From BOG-908 sp964242115 (GTDB lineage Bacteria > Pseudomonadota > Alphaproteobacteria > Acetobacterales > Acetobacteraceae), in assembly GCA_964242115.1 (NCBI GenBank), contig CAXSZX010000004.1, positions 184,771 through 248,770 on the forward strand: a stretch of 64,000 nt of DNA, read 5' to 3'. The first letter of the stretch is position 1, and each line of letters opens with the position of its first letter. This document shows positions 1 to 8,034 of this stretch, one piece after another. The notes under the pieces were generated by a model. That model ran no database searches and had not been told where the DNA came from. It was given only the letters and a program-made list of their open reading frames with translations. The position numbers and the translations under genes are program-made.

Positions 1-1418
1 CGGCTCGCGCGCAGCCCCAGCGTGAAGTCGAACTTGCCGGTCGTGTAGGTCCCCTCCCCAAACAGCGCTTCCTCGGATTGTTGGGCCGTGGCCTGCAAGT
101 CTCCCAAATCGGCGTAGGCCGGCTTGGCGCCGCCCAGCAGCGAGCCGAGGTAGGATTCCACCAGCGGGGAAAAGATCGTCTGGCCGGCAGTACCGGTGAT
201 GTGCTGGTAGAAGACACCGAGCGTATATTTGAACGGACCGTCGCCTTCGGAGGAGAGGCGGACCTCTTCAGTGAAAGTGTCGGACTGGCTGAAATCGTGC
301 CCGGGGTCGGGCAGGTTGAGGTCCCGCGCGGGCGCCGAGAACAGGCCGAGCACCAGGTTCTGGTAGCCGGAAAAGTCGAGGAAGCCGGCTGATTGCCGGA
401 TCGCATACGTCGACGAGTCCGTCACGCGCACGCTGCCGAAATCGTAACTGGCGTCGAGGTTGTAGGCGAGGTAGCGGGCATCCTGGCGAGCCTCGCTCAG
501 CGTGTTCTCCTCGAGCGGCGCGTCGATGTTCGGATTGCTGCTGCCGTAGATCGAGCGGCCGTCGCTCGACCCGTAGGCGTTCTCGTCGAGCAGGGTGAAC
601 AGCAGGTTCAGCTGCTCAGTCGGCTGCGCATCGACGAGCACGCGGCCGCCGTAGTTCCTGACGTCGTTCACGTTCTTCTGGCCGGTGACGATGTTGTCGA
701 TGTAGCCGCTTTCGAAGCGGTCGTAGCCGACCATGCGGACCGCAAGCTTGTCGGTGACGATCGGGAAGTTGGCTTCCAGGTTCAGCGCGTCGTTGGCGCC
801 ACCGTGCTCGGTTCCGCTGCCGGTGACGTCGATGGCCGCCTGATACGCGTCCAGATCGGGCTTGTTTGTCAGTATCCGTATCCCGCCGCTGAGCGAACCC
901 GACCCGAACAAGGTTCCCTGCGGACCACGCAGCACCTCGACGCGCTGGATGTCGAACAGCGGGATGTCGACGGCGCCACCCTGCACCGCGGCACTCTGCG
1001 CGGGTATGTCGTCGAGGTAGAGGCCGACAGTGGCCTGCTGGGCGCCCTGATTGGTCCCGGCACCGGTGCTGACGCCGCGCAAAGTGGGGTTTTCCTGTGC
1101 GACACCCTGGTTGTTGAGGTTCAACCCGGGTGCGATCTGCGCGATGTCGGCAAGGCTGTCGGTGCCGCGCTGCTTCAGCTCCGCCTGGCCAATCGAGGTG
1201 ATGCTGATCGGCACGTGTTGCAGGCGTTCCGGCCGGCGTGTGGCCGTTACGACAACATCCTCGACCGCTCCACTCGGTTGCGGCGGTTTGGCGGCTTTTA
1301 ACCGGACTTGCTGCCCAGTCGTCGCCTCGACGGGAGAAGTAGGCGCTGTCTGCTGAGCGTAAGAGGTCCGCGCAAGCGTCAGCCCCGCCAAACAGGCCGC
1401 CACCGAAACCAGCCGCAT
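1..1418 (-). CDS. TonB-dependent outer-membrane receptor (5' part)
   Basis: This encodes the N-terminal 472 residues of a TonB-dependent receptor; the 3' end lies outside the window. Such receptors import siderophores or other large ligands across the outer membrane using TonB energy. The frame starts at an ATG (1416-1418) with a typical signal peptide (MRLVSVAACLAGLTLA, cleavage near SYAQQ). A TonB-box-like EDVVVTATR follows near residue 55, then the plug domain with VPISITSI, LRGVSTG, YLDDIP and the hallmark VEVLRGPQGTLFGSGSLSGG. Beta-barrel sequence with alternating aromatic residues follows to the window edge. The plug resembles the large FecA/FyuA-like group seen in sphingomonads and Acetobacteraceae; the ligand cannot be told. 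No regulator or uptake gene is visible beside it. Confidence 0.9.
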   Translation of the reverse strand, partial: MRLVSVAACLAGLTLARTSYAQQTAPTSPVEATTGQQVRLKAAKPPQPSGAVEDVVVTATRRPERLQHVPISITSIGQAELKQRGTDSLADIAQIAPGLNLNNQGVAQENPTLRGVSTGAGTNQGAQQATVGLYLDDIPAQSAAVQGGAVDIPLFDIQRVEVLRGPQGTLFGSGSLSGGIRILTNKPDLDAYQAAIDVTGSGTEHGGANDALNLEANFPIVTDKLAVRMVGYDRFESGYIDNIVTGQKNVNDVRNYGGRVLVDAQPTEQLNLLFTLLDENAYGSSDGRSIYGSSNPNIDAPLEENTLSEARQDARYLAYNLDASYDFGSVRVTDSSTYAIRQSAGFLDFSGYQNLVLGLFSAPARDLNLPDPGHDFSQSDTFTEEVRLSSEGDGPFKYTLGVFYQHITGTAGQTIFSPLVESYLGSLLGGAKPAYADLGDLQATAQQSEEALFGEGTYTTGKFDFTLGLRAS

Positions 1419-2080
1419 CTCCCGTTCCGCCCCCACCGCTGCCGTTTCGAGCCGGACTCCAAAACGACTGTATCACCTAGCAGGGCTAGGTTCGGCATTT
1501 TGGCAGGGTAGAGTCAATCAGCGACACGACTTGCGGGTGCGAACAAGCAAGCAGTTCTCCGTTGAAAAAAGAACCAAAAAACTTTTGTTCCTTCAAATGC
1601 GCGCTGCAGAACCATCGCGACAGCAGGACCAAACGACTTTGCTCCTGTTTCAGAAAAGAAGGCCTTGCCTTCCTTGGACAGGGGTTCGGGGCCGTTGAGG
1701 TTACATACCGGGTCAGCGACATCTTTGAACTTCGCAAAGCCGCCGATCGGGACTGCGTCAGGGCGGGTCGCCTCCTGCGGCAGCCGGCCCACTGACACCG
1801 GCCATGGAGCCGTTCAGGGCGGCCACAGACACGACGGTGGAGGGCGAGGCTGCTCAGGCCGAACTAACCCATGCGCCACGATAATATTCCCGTGAAAATC
1901 TGGCAGAAGATACTGTTATGTTGGGCAGCGAAACGGTCGCGTCCAGAGGAAAACGAGCAGTTCTCTAGCGAGAAGAGGCACCAGAACACATTTGCTACTT
2001 AGACGTGTGCTTTGTTGAGAGGATCGCGCTGGCCGGACAAGACGTTTTTTGCTTCTGTTTTTCAGAAAAGAAGCCTTTTA
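1419..2080. other. Gene-free gap with two element A copies
   Basis: No credible coding region is seen in this 662-bp gap between the receptor start and the DsbA-like gene end. It holds one well-preserved element A copy (1545-1673) and one degenerate copy (1955-2081). The roughly 280 bp between them contain only short open frames without a clear ribosome binding site or recognisable product. The receptor promoter should lie in the first 120 bp, but no confident -35/-10 pair could be assigned. Confidence 0.5.
1545..1673. repeat. Element A copy 1 (imperfect palindrome)
   Basis: The left arm starts AAGCAAGCAG and carries GAACCAAAAAACTTTTG. The centre has a decayed CGCGACAG. The right arm ends AGAAAAGAAGGCCTTGCCT. 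Both arms are present, but the first hairpin of the left arm is partly eroded (GTTCTCCGTTGAAAAAAGAAC). Confidence 0.8.
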
Positions 2081-2081
2081 C
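1955..2081. repeat. Element A copy 2 (degenerate)
   Basis: The left arm is recognisable only by GAGCAGTTCT and an AGAAG/CAGAAC remnant. The right arm is better kept, with GACGTTTTTTGCTTCTG and TCAGAAAAGAAGCC. It ends on the stop codon of the DsbA-like gene (CTA at 2081-2083 on the plus strand). Confidence 0.55.
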
Positions 2082-2782
2082 TAGGCCTGTGTCTCCGCAG
2101 CCGCCACGTCCAGCAACCGCTCGATCACCTCGGGCTCCTGCGCGCCCGCGATCGCGTGGCAGCCGGAGACCACGAAACAGGGCACGCCGTTGATGCCGAG
2201 CCGGTGCGCGCGGAGGTTATCGGCGTGAACGCCATCCACCTCGGCGGAGCTGGCCAGGAAGCTGCGTGCAGACGCGGCGCGCAGCCCGCACGACGCGGCG
2301 ATGGCGGTCAGCACGGCCAGGTCGCCCACGTCGCGGCCGTCGGTGAAGTGCGCGGCGAAAACGGCCTCGACCACCTCGTCCGCGCGTCCGAAACCGGCTG
2401 CCCAGCGTACAAGACGGTGAGCGTCCACGCTGGACGGGGTGCGGCGGATACGGTCGAAGCGGAACATCAGCCCTTCCAACCGGCCGATTTCGGTGACAGA
2501 GGCATACATGCGCCGGGCGCGTTCCTCTCCGCCGAACTTGCGCAGGACGTAGTCGCCGCGGGACATGCCGCCTCTGGGCATGTCCGGATTGAGCAGGAAC
2601 GGCCGCCAGGACACGTCCACAAGAAGGTCCGGCCGGCGCGCGAGAGTACGGCGCAGGCGCCTGATGCCGAGGTAGCACCAGGGGCAGACGAGGTCGTGCA
2701 CTACCTCGATAGTCAGCCGTGCCTTGGGAGGGGCCAGAACGTTCACGGGAGGCATCTTAGCGATACATGCCGCTGCAGCCAT
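2081..2782 (-). CDS. DsbA-family (FrnE-like) thiol oxidoreductase
   Basis: A 233-residue thioredoxin-fold protein of the FrnE/2-hydroxychromene-2-carboxylate isomerase branch of the DsbA family. The active-site CPWC is at residues 33-36, in the context VHDLVCPWCYLG. The cis-proline loop reads GINGVPCFV near residue 200. The helical insertion typical of FrnE lies between them. No signal peptide is seen, so it is probably cytoplasmic. A second in-frame ATG at 2755 (residue 10) begins MPPVNVLAPP and is an equally plausible start; neither ATG has a strong Shine-Dalgarno sequence. The gene is divergent from the glutathione S-transferase gene, which fits a shared thiol-redox role. Its stop codon abuts element A copy 2. 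Substrate unknown. Confidence 0.85.
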   Translation of the reverse strand: MAAAACIAKMPPVNVLAPPKARLTIEVVHDLVCPWCYLGIRRLRRTLARRPDLLVDVSWRPFLLNPDMPRGGMSRGDYVLRKFGGEERARRMYASVTEIGRLEGLMFRFDRIRRTPSSVDAHRLVRWAAGFGRADEVVEAVFAAHFTDGRDVGDLAVLTAIAASCGLRAASARSFLASSAEVDGVHADNLRAHRLGINGVPCFVVSGCHAIAGAQEPEVIERLLDVAAAETQA

Positions 2783-2819
2783 AGGGGTGTGACGGCGTCT
2801 GACGGAGCAGAAGTGTGTT

Positions 2820-3512
2820 ATGATCGAGTTCTACGACCTGGCGGGGCGTGACCCTGCCCTGCGCTTCAGCCCGTATTGCTGGCGAGTGCGCATGGCGATG
2901 GCGCACAAGGGGCTGGAGCCGGTGACGGTTCCCTGGCGCTTCTACGAGAGCGACAGGCTGCCCGGCGCGCCGGGCCAGAAGACAGTGCCGGTGATCGTTG
3001 ACCAGGGCGACGTGGTGGGCGAGAGTACCCACATCGCCTTCCACCTGGAGGACCGCCACACCAACGGACCCAGCCTGTTCGGCGGCCCGGGCGGCGAGGC
3101 GCATGCCCGCTTCGTGCTGGCCTGGGCGGACACGGTGCTGAACCCGTCGCTATCGCCGATCGCTGCACCCTACGTGTGGGCACTGCTGCATCCGGACGAC
3201 CAGCCGTACTTCCGCCAGACTCGCGAGAAGCGCCTGGGCATGACGCTCGAGGCCGCGCGGGAGACGGCTGCGGACAAGCTGCCGGCCTTTCGCGCGGTGC
3301 TAGCGCCGCTGCGGCGGGTGCTGAGCGAGCAGGGTTTTCTCGGCGGCGACGAGCCGAGCTACGCCGATTACGGGGTGTTCGGCGCCTTCCAGTGGCTGCG
3401 CTGCGTGGGCGCGCCGGAGCTACTGGAGGCGGACGACCCGGTGCGGTCCTGGCGCGAGGCGATGCTGGAGCTGTTCGGCGGGCTGGCGGGGCGGGCAGTG
3501 GTGGCGGCGTAA
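2820..3512 (+). CDS. Glutathione S-transferase family protein
   Basis: A 230-residue two-domain GST. The N-terminal thioredoxin-like domain (1-85) has the SPYCWRVRMAMAHKGL helix carrying the likely catalytic Ser/Cys, the KTVPVIVD segment with cis-Pro, and GEST for the glutathione gamma-glutamyl contact. The all-helical C-terminal domain (about 95-225) contains SYADYGVFGAFQW, equivalent to the usual N-capping box. It is closest in pattern to LigE/LigF-like beta-etherase GSTs, but the substrate cannot be inferred. It is divergent from the DsbA-like gene with a 37-bp gap from the annotated start. The stop TAA runs directly into element A copy 3. Confidence 0.88.
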   Translation: MIEFYDLAGRDPALRFSPYCWRVRMAMAHKGLEPVTVPWRFYESDRLPGAPGQKTVPVIVDQGDVVGESTHIAFHLEDRHTNGPSLFGGPGGEAHARFVLAWADTVLNPSLSPIAAPYVWALLHPDDQPYFRQTREKRLGMTLEAARETAADKLPAFRAVLAPLRRVLSEQGFLGGDEPSYADYGVFGAFQWLRCVGAPELLEADDPVRSWREAMLELFGGLAGRAVVAA

Positions 3513-3642
3513 GCAAGCAGTTCTTTTTTGGAAAAAAGAACCAATAAACTTTTCTCACCTGTGTACACGCCTGTTGAACGGTCCGCGACAGCGGAGACAA
3601 AAGTCTTTTGCTTCTTTTCTTCAGAAAAGAAGGCCTTGCTTA
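3511..3642. repeat. Element A copy 3
   Basis: A near-complete copy between two convergent genes. The left arm is AAGCAAGCAGTTC, a T6/A6 hairpin, GAACC and ATAAACTTTT; the centre is GCGACAG; the right arm is GACAAAAG...AGAAAAGAAGGCCTTGCTTA. The element supplies the region after the GST stop and also holds the stop codon of the opposing membrane-protein gene (TTA at 3640-3642). Confidence 0.85.
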
Positions 3643-4089
3643 CCCTTTCCTGACGATGCTCAGCACCATCGCGCCAAACAGCGCCGCCGCCGCCGTAAAC
3701 GCCGCGATCACCACGCGCAGCCGCAGTCCGTAATCCATCGACTCAGTATGTAACGACCCTAACATACGGGTGCGTTCGGCCGCGACCCTGTCCTCGATGG
3801 TGCCGGGCCCGGCGAGCACGTGGTCGGCGCTGTCGCTAAGCAGCGGGCGTAGCTCGTCGAGCGCAGCCTGGGCTCCGGCGCGGTGAGAGGCCGCCACTGC
3901 CTGATCGAGTGCCTGGCTGCGGGCCATCGCCCGGTCGAACGGGATCTGGGCGGCGAAGGTGGAAAAGGCGCCGACCAGTCCAACCACGGCGAAAGCGATA
4001 ATCAGGAAGGCGGTCCAGGTTGCCGTGTCGGCAGTCTTGGGTGCGGCCTGCGGGGCGGGAGTTGTGTCCATTGCCGGCCCTGGTCGCAT
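3640..4089 (-). CDS. Small two-TM membrane protein, unknown function
   Basis: A 149-residue protein with two predicted membrane helices, TAFLIIAFAVVGLVGAFSTF near residues 25-45 and VVIAAFTAAAALFGAMVLSI near the C-terminus. They flank a hydrophilic, helical, Ala/Arg-rich stretch of about 75 residues that would lie on one side of the membrane. A second ATG at 4071 (residue 7) has a CAGGG about 8 nt upstream and may be the true start. I do not recognise the family. It converges with the GST gene and has its stop inside element A copy 3. Confidence 0.6.
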   Translation of the reverse strand: MRPGPAMDTTPAPQAAPKTADTATWTAFLIIAFAVVGLVGAFSTFAAQIPFDRAMARSQALDQAVAASHRAGAQAALDELRPLLSDSADHVLAGPGTIEDRVAAERTRMLGSLHTESMDYGLRLRVVIAAFTAAAALFGAMVLSIVRKG

Positions 4090-4533
4090 GGACTCGGGGT
4101 TGCGTCCACCGCGCTGGGCGCACGCACCGGCGGGGTTGGCCGGGGCGACTGGATGCGAAGCCCAACCCTCAACCCGACAGGCCCCGGCCGCAAACCTCTC
4201 CGGCCATGAGCTCGACCAGATTTACGCGACCACCTCCGTAGAACGACGTGTCGGTGATTGGCCGTGCCGAGCACCAGCGAGAGTCGTGTAATTCGATGAA
4301 GCAGGTTTCGCGCGCTGGCGTGGACGCTGAACGAGACGCCTCACCGGACGAAGCCAAAGATAATAAATGTTTATTGGTTCTTTTTTTCAAAAAAGGAATT
4401 GCTTCCTTTGCTTTTGAACACAGTCCGGCAACCGCAAGCCGCCCTACACCCCCAGGATCCGCCGCTTCCCTTGACAGCGCGGACCCGCGCGGCTATCCGC
4501 CCACCTCCCGTTTGCCACCCCCAAGGTCGTGTG
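4090..4533. other. Gene-free gap before rpmJ, with a half element A
   Basis: This 444-bp stretch contains one right-half element A (4361-4409) and otherwise no supported gene. A 73-codon minus-strand frame (4169-4390) starts inside the element and matches no family I know. The rpmJ ribosome binding site (AAGG at 4523-4526) lies at the end of the gap. Confidence 0.5.
4361..4409. repeat. Element A copy 4 (right half only)
   Basis: Only the right arm is present: TTTATTGGTTC, T7-C-A6 hairpin, GGAATTGCTTCC. No central GCGACAG stem or left arm is found upstream. Confidence 0.7.
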
Positions 4534-4659
4534 ATGAAGATCCGTAACAGCCTGCGCGCCGCCAAGACCCGCGACAAGAACTGCCGCGTCGTGCGCCGTC
4601 ACGGCCGCGTCTACGTGATCAACAAGAAGAACCCGCGCATGAAGGCCCGCCAAGGCTGA
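4534..4659 (+). CDS. rpmJ: 50S ribosomal protein L36
   Basis: A 41-residue ribosomal protein L36, a large-subunit component near the peptidyl-transferase region. It begins MKIRNSLRAAKTRDKNC and ends NPRMKARQG, the usual alphaproteobacterial form. Only one cysteine is present, so this is the zinc-independent (C-minus) type rather than the four-ligand zinc-ribbon type. The start is the ATG at 4534 because the longer in-frame extension upstream runs through element A sequence and is not conserved; AAGG lies 8-11 bases upstream. It is a single gene on the plus strand. Confidence 0.93.
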   Translation: MKIRNSLRAAKTRDKNCRVVRRHGRVYVINKKNPRMKARQG

Positions 4660-4731
4660 TAGCCGGGCTGCTCGCCGGGCTTTGTCCATCGGCACGTTGC
4701 GTTTTGCTGCCGCCGCGCCAAACTCTGGCGC

Positions 4732-6159
4732 ATGATCGACCTTCCGAAGCCCAAGCAGGACATCCTCTCCCGGCGTGACGAGATCGTCGTGGCACTCCAG
4801 GCCATCGTGCCCGGCAGCGGGGTGATCGCAGAGGCTCGACGGCTGAAGCCTTATGAGACGGACGGGCTGTCCTCCTATCGCCAACCGCCACTGGCCGTCG
4901 TGTTGCCGGAGACCACCGAGCAGGTGGCAGCCGTGCTGCGCTATTGCAGCAGCGTGGGCTTGCGGGTGATCCCGCGCGGCGCCGGCACGTCGCTGGCCGG
5001 CGGCGCATTGCCGCTGGAAGACGCCGTCGTGGTCGGCATGATGCGGATGAACAGCATCCTCGACATCGACTATGCCGACCGCTGCGCCACCGTGCAGGCC
5101 GGGGTGACCAACCTGGCCATCACCGGCGCGGTGCAATCCGAGGGCTTCTTCTACGCGCCGGACCCGTCGAGCCAGCTCGCCTGCATGATCGGCGGCAACG
5201 TCAACATGAACTCCGGCGGCGCGCACTGCCTGAAATACGGGGTGACCGCCAACAACCTGCTCGGCCTGAAGATCGTCACCATCACCGGCGACGTCATCGA
5301 CATCGGCGGCGCTCACCTCGACGCAGCCGGCTACGACTGGCTGGGCCTGCTGACCGGCAGCGAGGGCATGCTGGCGATGGTGACCGAGGTGACGGTCCGA
5401 ATCCTGCGTAGCCCGGAAGGTGCGCGCGCCATGCTGGCCGGCTTCGGCAGCAACGAGGTGGCCGGCGCCTGCGTGGACGCGATCATCTCCAGCGGCATAA
5501 TCCCGGTGGCCTTGGAGTTCATGGACAAGCCCGCCATCCACGCCTGCGAGGCCTTCGCCCATGCCGGCTACCCAATGGATGCCGAGGCGCTGCTGATCAT
5601 CGAGGTCGAAGGCTGCACCGAGGAGCAGGACCGGCTGCTCGGCCAGATTGGCGAGATCTGCGCACGTTTCGAGCCGGTCAGCATGCGCATCTCGCAGTCC
5701 GCCGAGGACAGCCTGGCGATCTGGAAGGGCCGCAAGGGCGCGTTCGGTGCCGTCGGCCGCATCAGCCCGGACTACCTCTGCATGGACGGCACCATCCCCA
5801 CCTCGCGCCTGCCGGAGACGCTGCGGCGCATCGGCGAGATGACCGCCGCGGCGGGGCTTTCCGTGTGCAACATCTTCCACGCCGGCGACGGCAATTTGCA
5901 CCCGCTGATCATGTTCGACGCCAACGACGCCGACAGCTTCCACCGTGCCGAGGTGCTAGGCGCCGACATCCTCAAGCTGTGCGTGGAGGTTGGCGGCTGC
6001 CTGACCGGCGAGCACGGCGTGGGCGTGGAGAAACGCGACCTGATGAGCGTGCAGTTCACCGCGCCGGAGCTGGATCAGCAGCGGCGATTGAAGTCTGCGT
6101 TCGATCCGGACTGGCTGCTTAACCCGGCAAAGGTGTTTCCGCTGCTTGAGACTGCTTGA
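4732..6159 (+). CDS. glcD: Glycolate oxidase subunit GlcD (FAD-binding)
   Basis: The FAD-containing catalytic subunit of the membrane-associated glycolate oxidase, which oxidises glycolate to glyoxylate and passes electrons to the respiratory chain through GlcE and GlcF. It has 475 residues, normal for GlcD. The PCMH-type FAD-binding domain (about 45-225) has PRGAGTSLAGGALP and the NSGGAHCLKYGVT segment. The C-terminal FAD-oxidase cap (about 230-470) has HAGDGNLHP and GGCLTGEHGVGVEKR, both hallmarks of the GlcD/D-lactate dehydrogenase family. A perfect 6-bp inverted repeat (4715-4731) lies directly against the ATG. The gene is followed by element A and then glcE in the same direction. Confidence 0.95.
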   Translation: MIDLPKPKQDILSRRDEIVVALQAIVPGSGVIAEARRLKPYETDGLSSYRQPPLAVVLPETTEQVAAVLRYCSSVGLRVIPRGAGTSLAGGALPLEDAVVVGMMRMNSILDIDYADRCATVQAGVTNLAITGAVQSEGFFYAPDPSSQLACMIGGNVNMNSGGAHCLKYGVTANNLLGLKIVTITGDVIDIGGAHLDAAGYDWLGLLTGSEGMLAMVTEVTVRILRSPEGARAMLAGFGSNEVAGACVDAIISSGIIPVALEFMDKPAIHACEAFAHAGYPMDAEALLIIEVEGCTEEQDRLLGQIGEICARFEPVSMRISQSAEDSLAIWKGRKGAFGAVGRISPDYLCMDGTIPTSRLPETLRRIGEMTAAAGLSVCNIFHAGDGNLHPLIMFDANDADSFHRAEVLGADILKLCVEVGGCLTGEHGVGVEKRDLMSVQFTAPELDQQRRLKSAFDPDWLLNPAKVFPLLETA

Positions 6160-6186
6160 GCGTGGTTTCTCGCTGTGCCGCGTAGG

Positions 6187-6339
6187 AAGCAAGCAAGCGG
6201 TTTTTTTTTAAAAAAAAGAACCAAAAAACTTTTGCTCTCTTCGGGTGCGCGTTGATGAGGCGTGTTGTTTCAGCCGTCCGCGACAGCCGGAGTAAAAGCT
6301 TTTTGCTTCTTTTTTTCGGAAAAGAAGCGCTTTCCTTAC
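6187..6339. repeat. Element A copy 5
   Basis: A full copy between glcD and glcE. The left arm has GCAAGCAAGCGG, a T9/A8 run, GAACC and AAAAAACTTTTG. The centre has CCGCGACAGCCGG. The right arm has AAAGCTTTTTGCTTC, T7-CGG-A4 and GAAGC. The spacer is longer than usual. It separates two genes normally co-transcribed. Confidence 0.85.
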
Positions 6340-6360
6340 TCGCCCTGCGACCAGCCTGAG

Positions 6361-7551
6361 ATGCTGGAGCCACCCGACGAAGCGGCGCTGGCCAACGCCG
6401 TCGCCGACGCCCACGCGGCCGGCGAGCCGCTCCTGATACAAGGCGCCGGCACCAAACTGGGCATGTTACGGCCCGTGCAGGCGGCTTGCAGCCTGAGCAC
6501 GCGCCGGCTGACCGGCGCTACCCTGTATTCGCCCTCCGAACTGGTGTTCTCCGCGCGCGCCGGCACCACTGTGCGCGACGTGGAGGCGATGCTGGCCGAA
6601 CGCGGGCAGCAACTGGTTGCCGAGCCGCCGGACTATGCGGCACTGCTCGGCACGGAGCCTGGCACGCAGACGCTGGGCGGGATCGTCGCCACCAACCTCT
6701 CCGGCCCGCGGCGGGTCGCCTGGGGCGCCGTACGCGACCACGTGCTGGGCCTGCGCTCGGTGGACGGTACCGGCGCGGTCATGCGCGCCGGCGGGCGGGT
6801 GCTGAAGAACGTGACCGGGCTGGACATGTGCAAGCTGCTGACCGGCAGCCACGGCACGCTCGGCGTGATCACCGAAGTGACGCTGAAGGTATTGCCGGCG
6901 CCGGAAGCCAGCGGGTCCGTCTTGCTGGCCGGGCTCGACGCGGCACGCGGGGTGGCGGCGCTGTCGGCGGCGTTGGGCAGTCCCTACGGCGTGTCCGGGG
7001 CGGCCTACCTGCCGGCGGAAGCCGCAGCGCGGATCGGCAGGCGCGAAGCGGTGACGCTGGTGCGGGTGGAGGAGTTCGCGGCCAGCGTGGCCTACCGGCT
7101 GGCCAGGCTGGAGGACGAGCTGACGAGGTTCGGCGCCGCCGAGTTGCTGGATGAGACCGCGAGCAGACATGCTTGGGCGGCGATCCGGGACGCGGCGGTG
7201 CTGCCGGTGGGCGCCGGCGAGGCAGTCTGGCGTGTTTCGGTACGGCCGTCCTGCGGTCCGGCGGTGCTTGAAGCGGCCGAGGCGGCGGGTGCGCGCGGCT
7301 ACCTGGATTGGGGTGGCGGGCTGGCGATGCTCGCTGGGGCGGCGAGCCAGGTGGTGCACGATGCCATCACCGGCGCTGTGACGCTGGCAGGCGGCGTTTG
7401 GACGCTGCTGCGCGCGCCTGAGCCGATGCTCGCGGCGGTGGACGTGGTGCCGGCCGAGGCGGCGGCGTTGCGCGGCATCGGCCAAAGGGTCAAGTCTGTG
7501 ATGGACCCCAAAGGCATATTGAACCCCGGCCGGCTGGTGGCCGGTATTTGA
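6361..7551 (+). CDS. glcE: Glycolate oxidase subunit GlcE
   Basis: The second FAD-binding subunit of glycolate oxidase, needed for enzyme activity together with GlcD and GlcF. From the ATG at 6361 it has 396 residues, fitting GlcE (about 350-400). A longer frame begins at 6262, but those 33 residues come from element A and have no homology, so 6361 is preferred. The FAD-binding domain has LIQGAGTK, TQTLGGIVATNLSGPRR and GGRVLKNVTGLDMCKLLTGSHGTLG-type motifs, and the C-terminus ends MDPKGILNPGRL, a typical oxidase ending. A strong GAGGAGAGG overlaps its stop and serves the next start (7564). Confidence 0.93.
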   Translation: MLEPPDEAALANAVADAHAAGEPLLIQGAGTKLGMLRPVQAACSLSTRRLTGATLYSPSELVFSARAGTTVRDVEAMLAERGQQLVAEPPDYAALLGTEPGTQTLGGIVATNLSGPRRVAWGAVRDHVLGLRSVDGTGAVMRAGGRVLKNVTGLDMCKLLTGSHGTLGVITEVTLKVLPAPEASGSVLLAGLDAARGVAALSAALGSPYGVSGAAYLPAEAAARIGRREAVTLVRVEEFAASVAYRLARLEDELTRFGAAELLDETASRHAWAAIRDAAVLPVGAGEAVWRVSVRPSCGPAVLEAAEAAGARGYLDWGGGLAMLAGAASQVVHDAITGAVTLAGGVWTLLRAPEPMLAAVDVVPAEAAALRGIGQRVKSVMDPKGILNPGRLVAGI

Positions 7552-7563
7552 GGAGAGGTCGAC

Positions 7564-7783
7564 ATGGCATCGATGATGATCCAAGCGGAACGACTGATCG
7601 GGACGTGGCGTCGTTTCGGCGCTTTGGGGCCGCTTCGTTGAAGCAGGCAAGATGCTGCCGGATGGCGACCAGATGATGCGTGTCAAGGTCGTCGAAAGCG
7701 GAGAGCAAGTCGATTACAAGCTGACCGACATCCTCGACGATCCGAGAGAGCGATGGTGTTTCCGATTGCTTTTGACGTGCTAG
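7564..7783 (+). pseudogene. Frameshifted VapX/DUF5397-like antitoxin
   Basis: An antitoxin-like small gene split over two frames. The first part starts at ATG 7564 behind a strong AGGAGAGG, reads MASMMIQAERLIGTWRRF then GALGPLR, and stops at TGA 7639-7641. The second part continues one frame over without a nearby start, with VEAGKMLPDGDQMMRVKVVE and SGEQVDYKLTDILDDPRER, ending at TAG 7781-7783 after overlapping vapD by 31 bases. From memory, LIGxWRRFGxxGPVYEV...RVxESGEEVDYxLxDxLxDP is the pattern of the short proteins encoded upstream of vapD. The join appears to have lost several residues after LGP. A sequencing error is possible, but missing residues as well as the frame change favour a true deletion. 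ATG 7652 could express the C-terminal 43 residues alone. Confidence 0.6.
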
Positions 7784-8034
7784 TTGCTGACACCGCAGCC
7801 AATCATCCGAAAGGCGTCTCGCAACCCTATGCCGACATCGGAGCAATTCTTTCAGGCTTTGGCTTCAGCCGGGTGCAGGGAAGTCTCTATCTTGCCGACC
7901 GCGACGATCTGACGAACCTTTTGTCGGCGATCAGCGCGCTGAAGTCGCTACCTTGGTTTTTATCCTCCGTCAGAGACATCCGGGCTTCCAAAGTCGAGCA
8001 CTGGTCCGATTTCGCGCAGCTCGTAAAGGCCTGA
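7753..8034 (+). CDS. vapD: VapD-family endoribonuclease toxin
   Basis: A 93-residue protein matching the VapD family, small Cas2-like ferredoxin-fold endoribonucleases that act as toxins in vapXD modules. Recognised blocks are IAFDVLVADT (1st strand with conserved Asp), HPKGVSQPYADIGAIL, GFGFSRVQGSLYL and the C-terminal SVRDIRASKVEHWSDFAQLV, nearly the whole family profile. The length is normal and no key block is missing. The start ATG at 7753 overlaps the end of the antitoxin-like reading frame. It sits between glcE and glcF, which are normally adjacent, and its stop is 6 bases before the glcF start. The toxin may be tolerated because expression is low, the antitoxin still works in part, or the toxin is inactive. 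Confidence 0.85.
   Translation: MVFPIAFDVLVADTAANHPKGVSQPYADIGAILSGFGFSRVQGSLYLADRDDLTNLLSAISALKSLPWFLSSVRDIRASKVEHWSDFAQLVKA

Noticed and set aside
393..1301. 302-codon open frame on the plus strand opposite the TonB receptor
   Set aside because: It is the high-GC antisense shadow of the receptor; composition is Arg/Val/Ala-rich with no motifs, while the minus frame has a signal peptide, TonB box and plug signature.
616..1476. 286-codon minus-strand frame in the receptor region
   Set aside because: It is out of frame with the receptor and has low-complexity Arg/Pro-rich sequence.
1514..1798. 94-codon minus-strand frame in the first gap
   Set aside because: Much of it is element A sequence; the rest has no recognisable family and no ribosome binding site.
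4169..4390. 73-codon minus-strand frame upstream of rpmJ with GGGRVNLVELMAG-like ending
   Set aside because: It starts inside element A, has no ribosome binding site and matches nothing I know; a decayed gene fragment cannot be excluded.
4444..5943. 499-codon minus-strand frame opposite glcD
   Set aside because: Antisense shadow; glcD on the plus strand has the full domain set.
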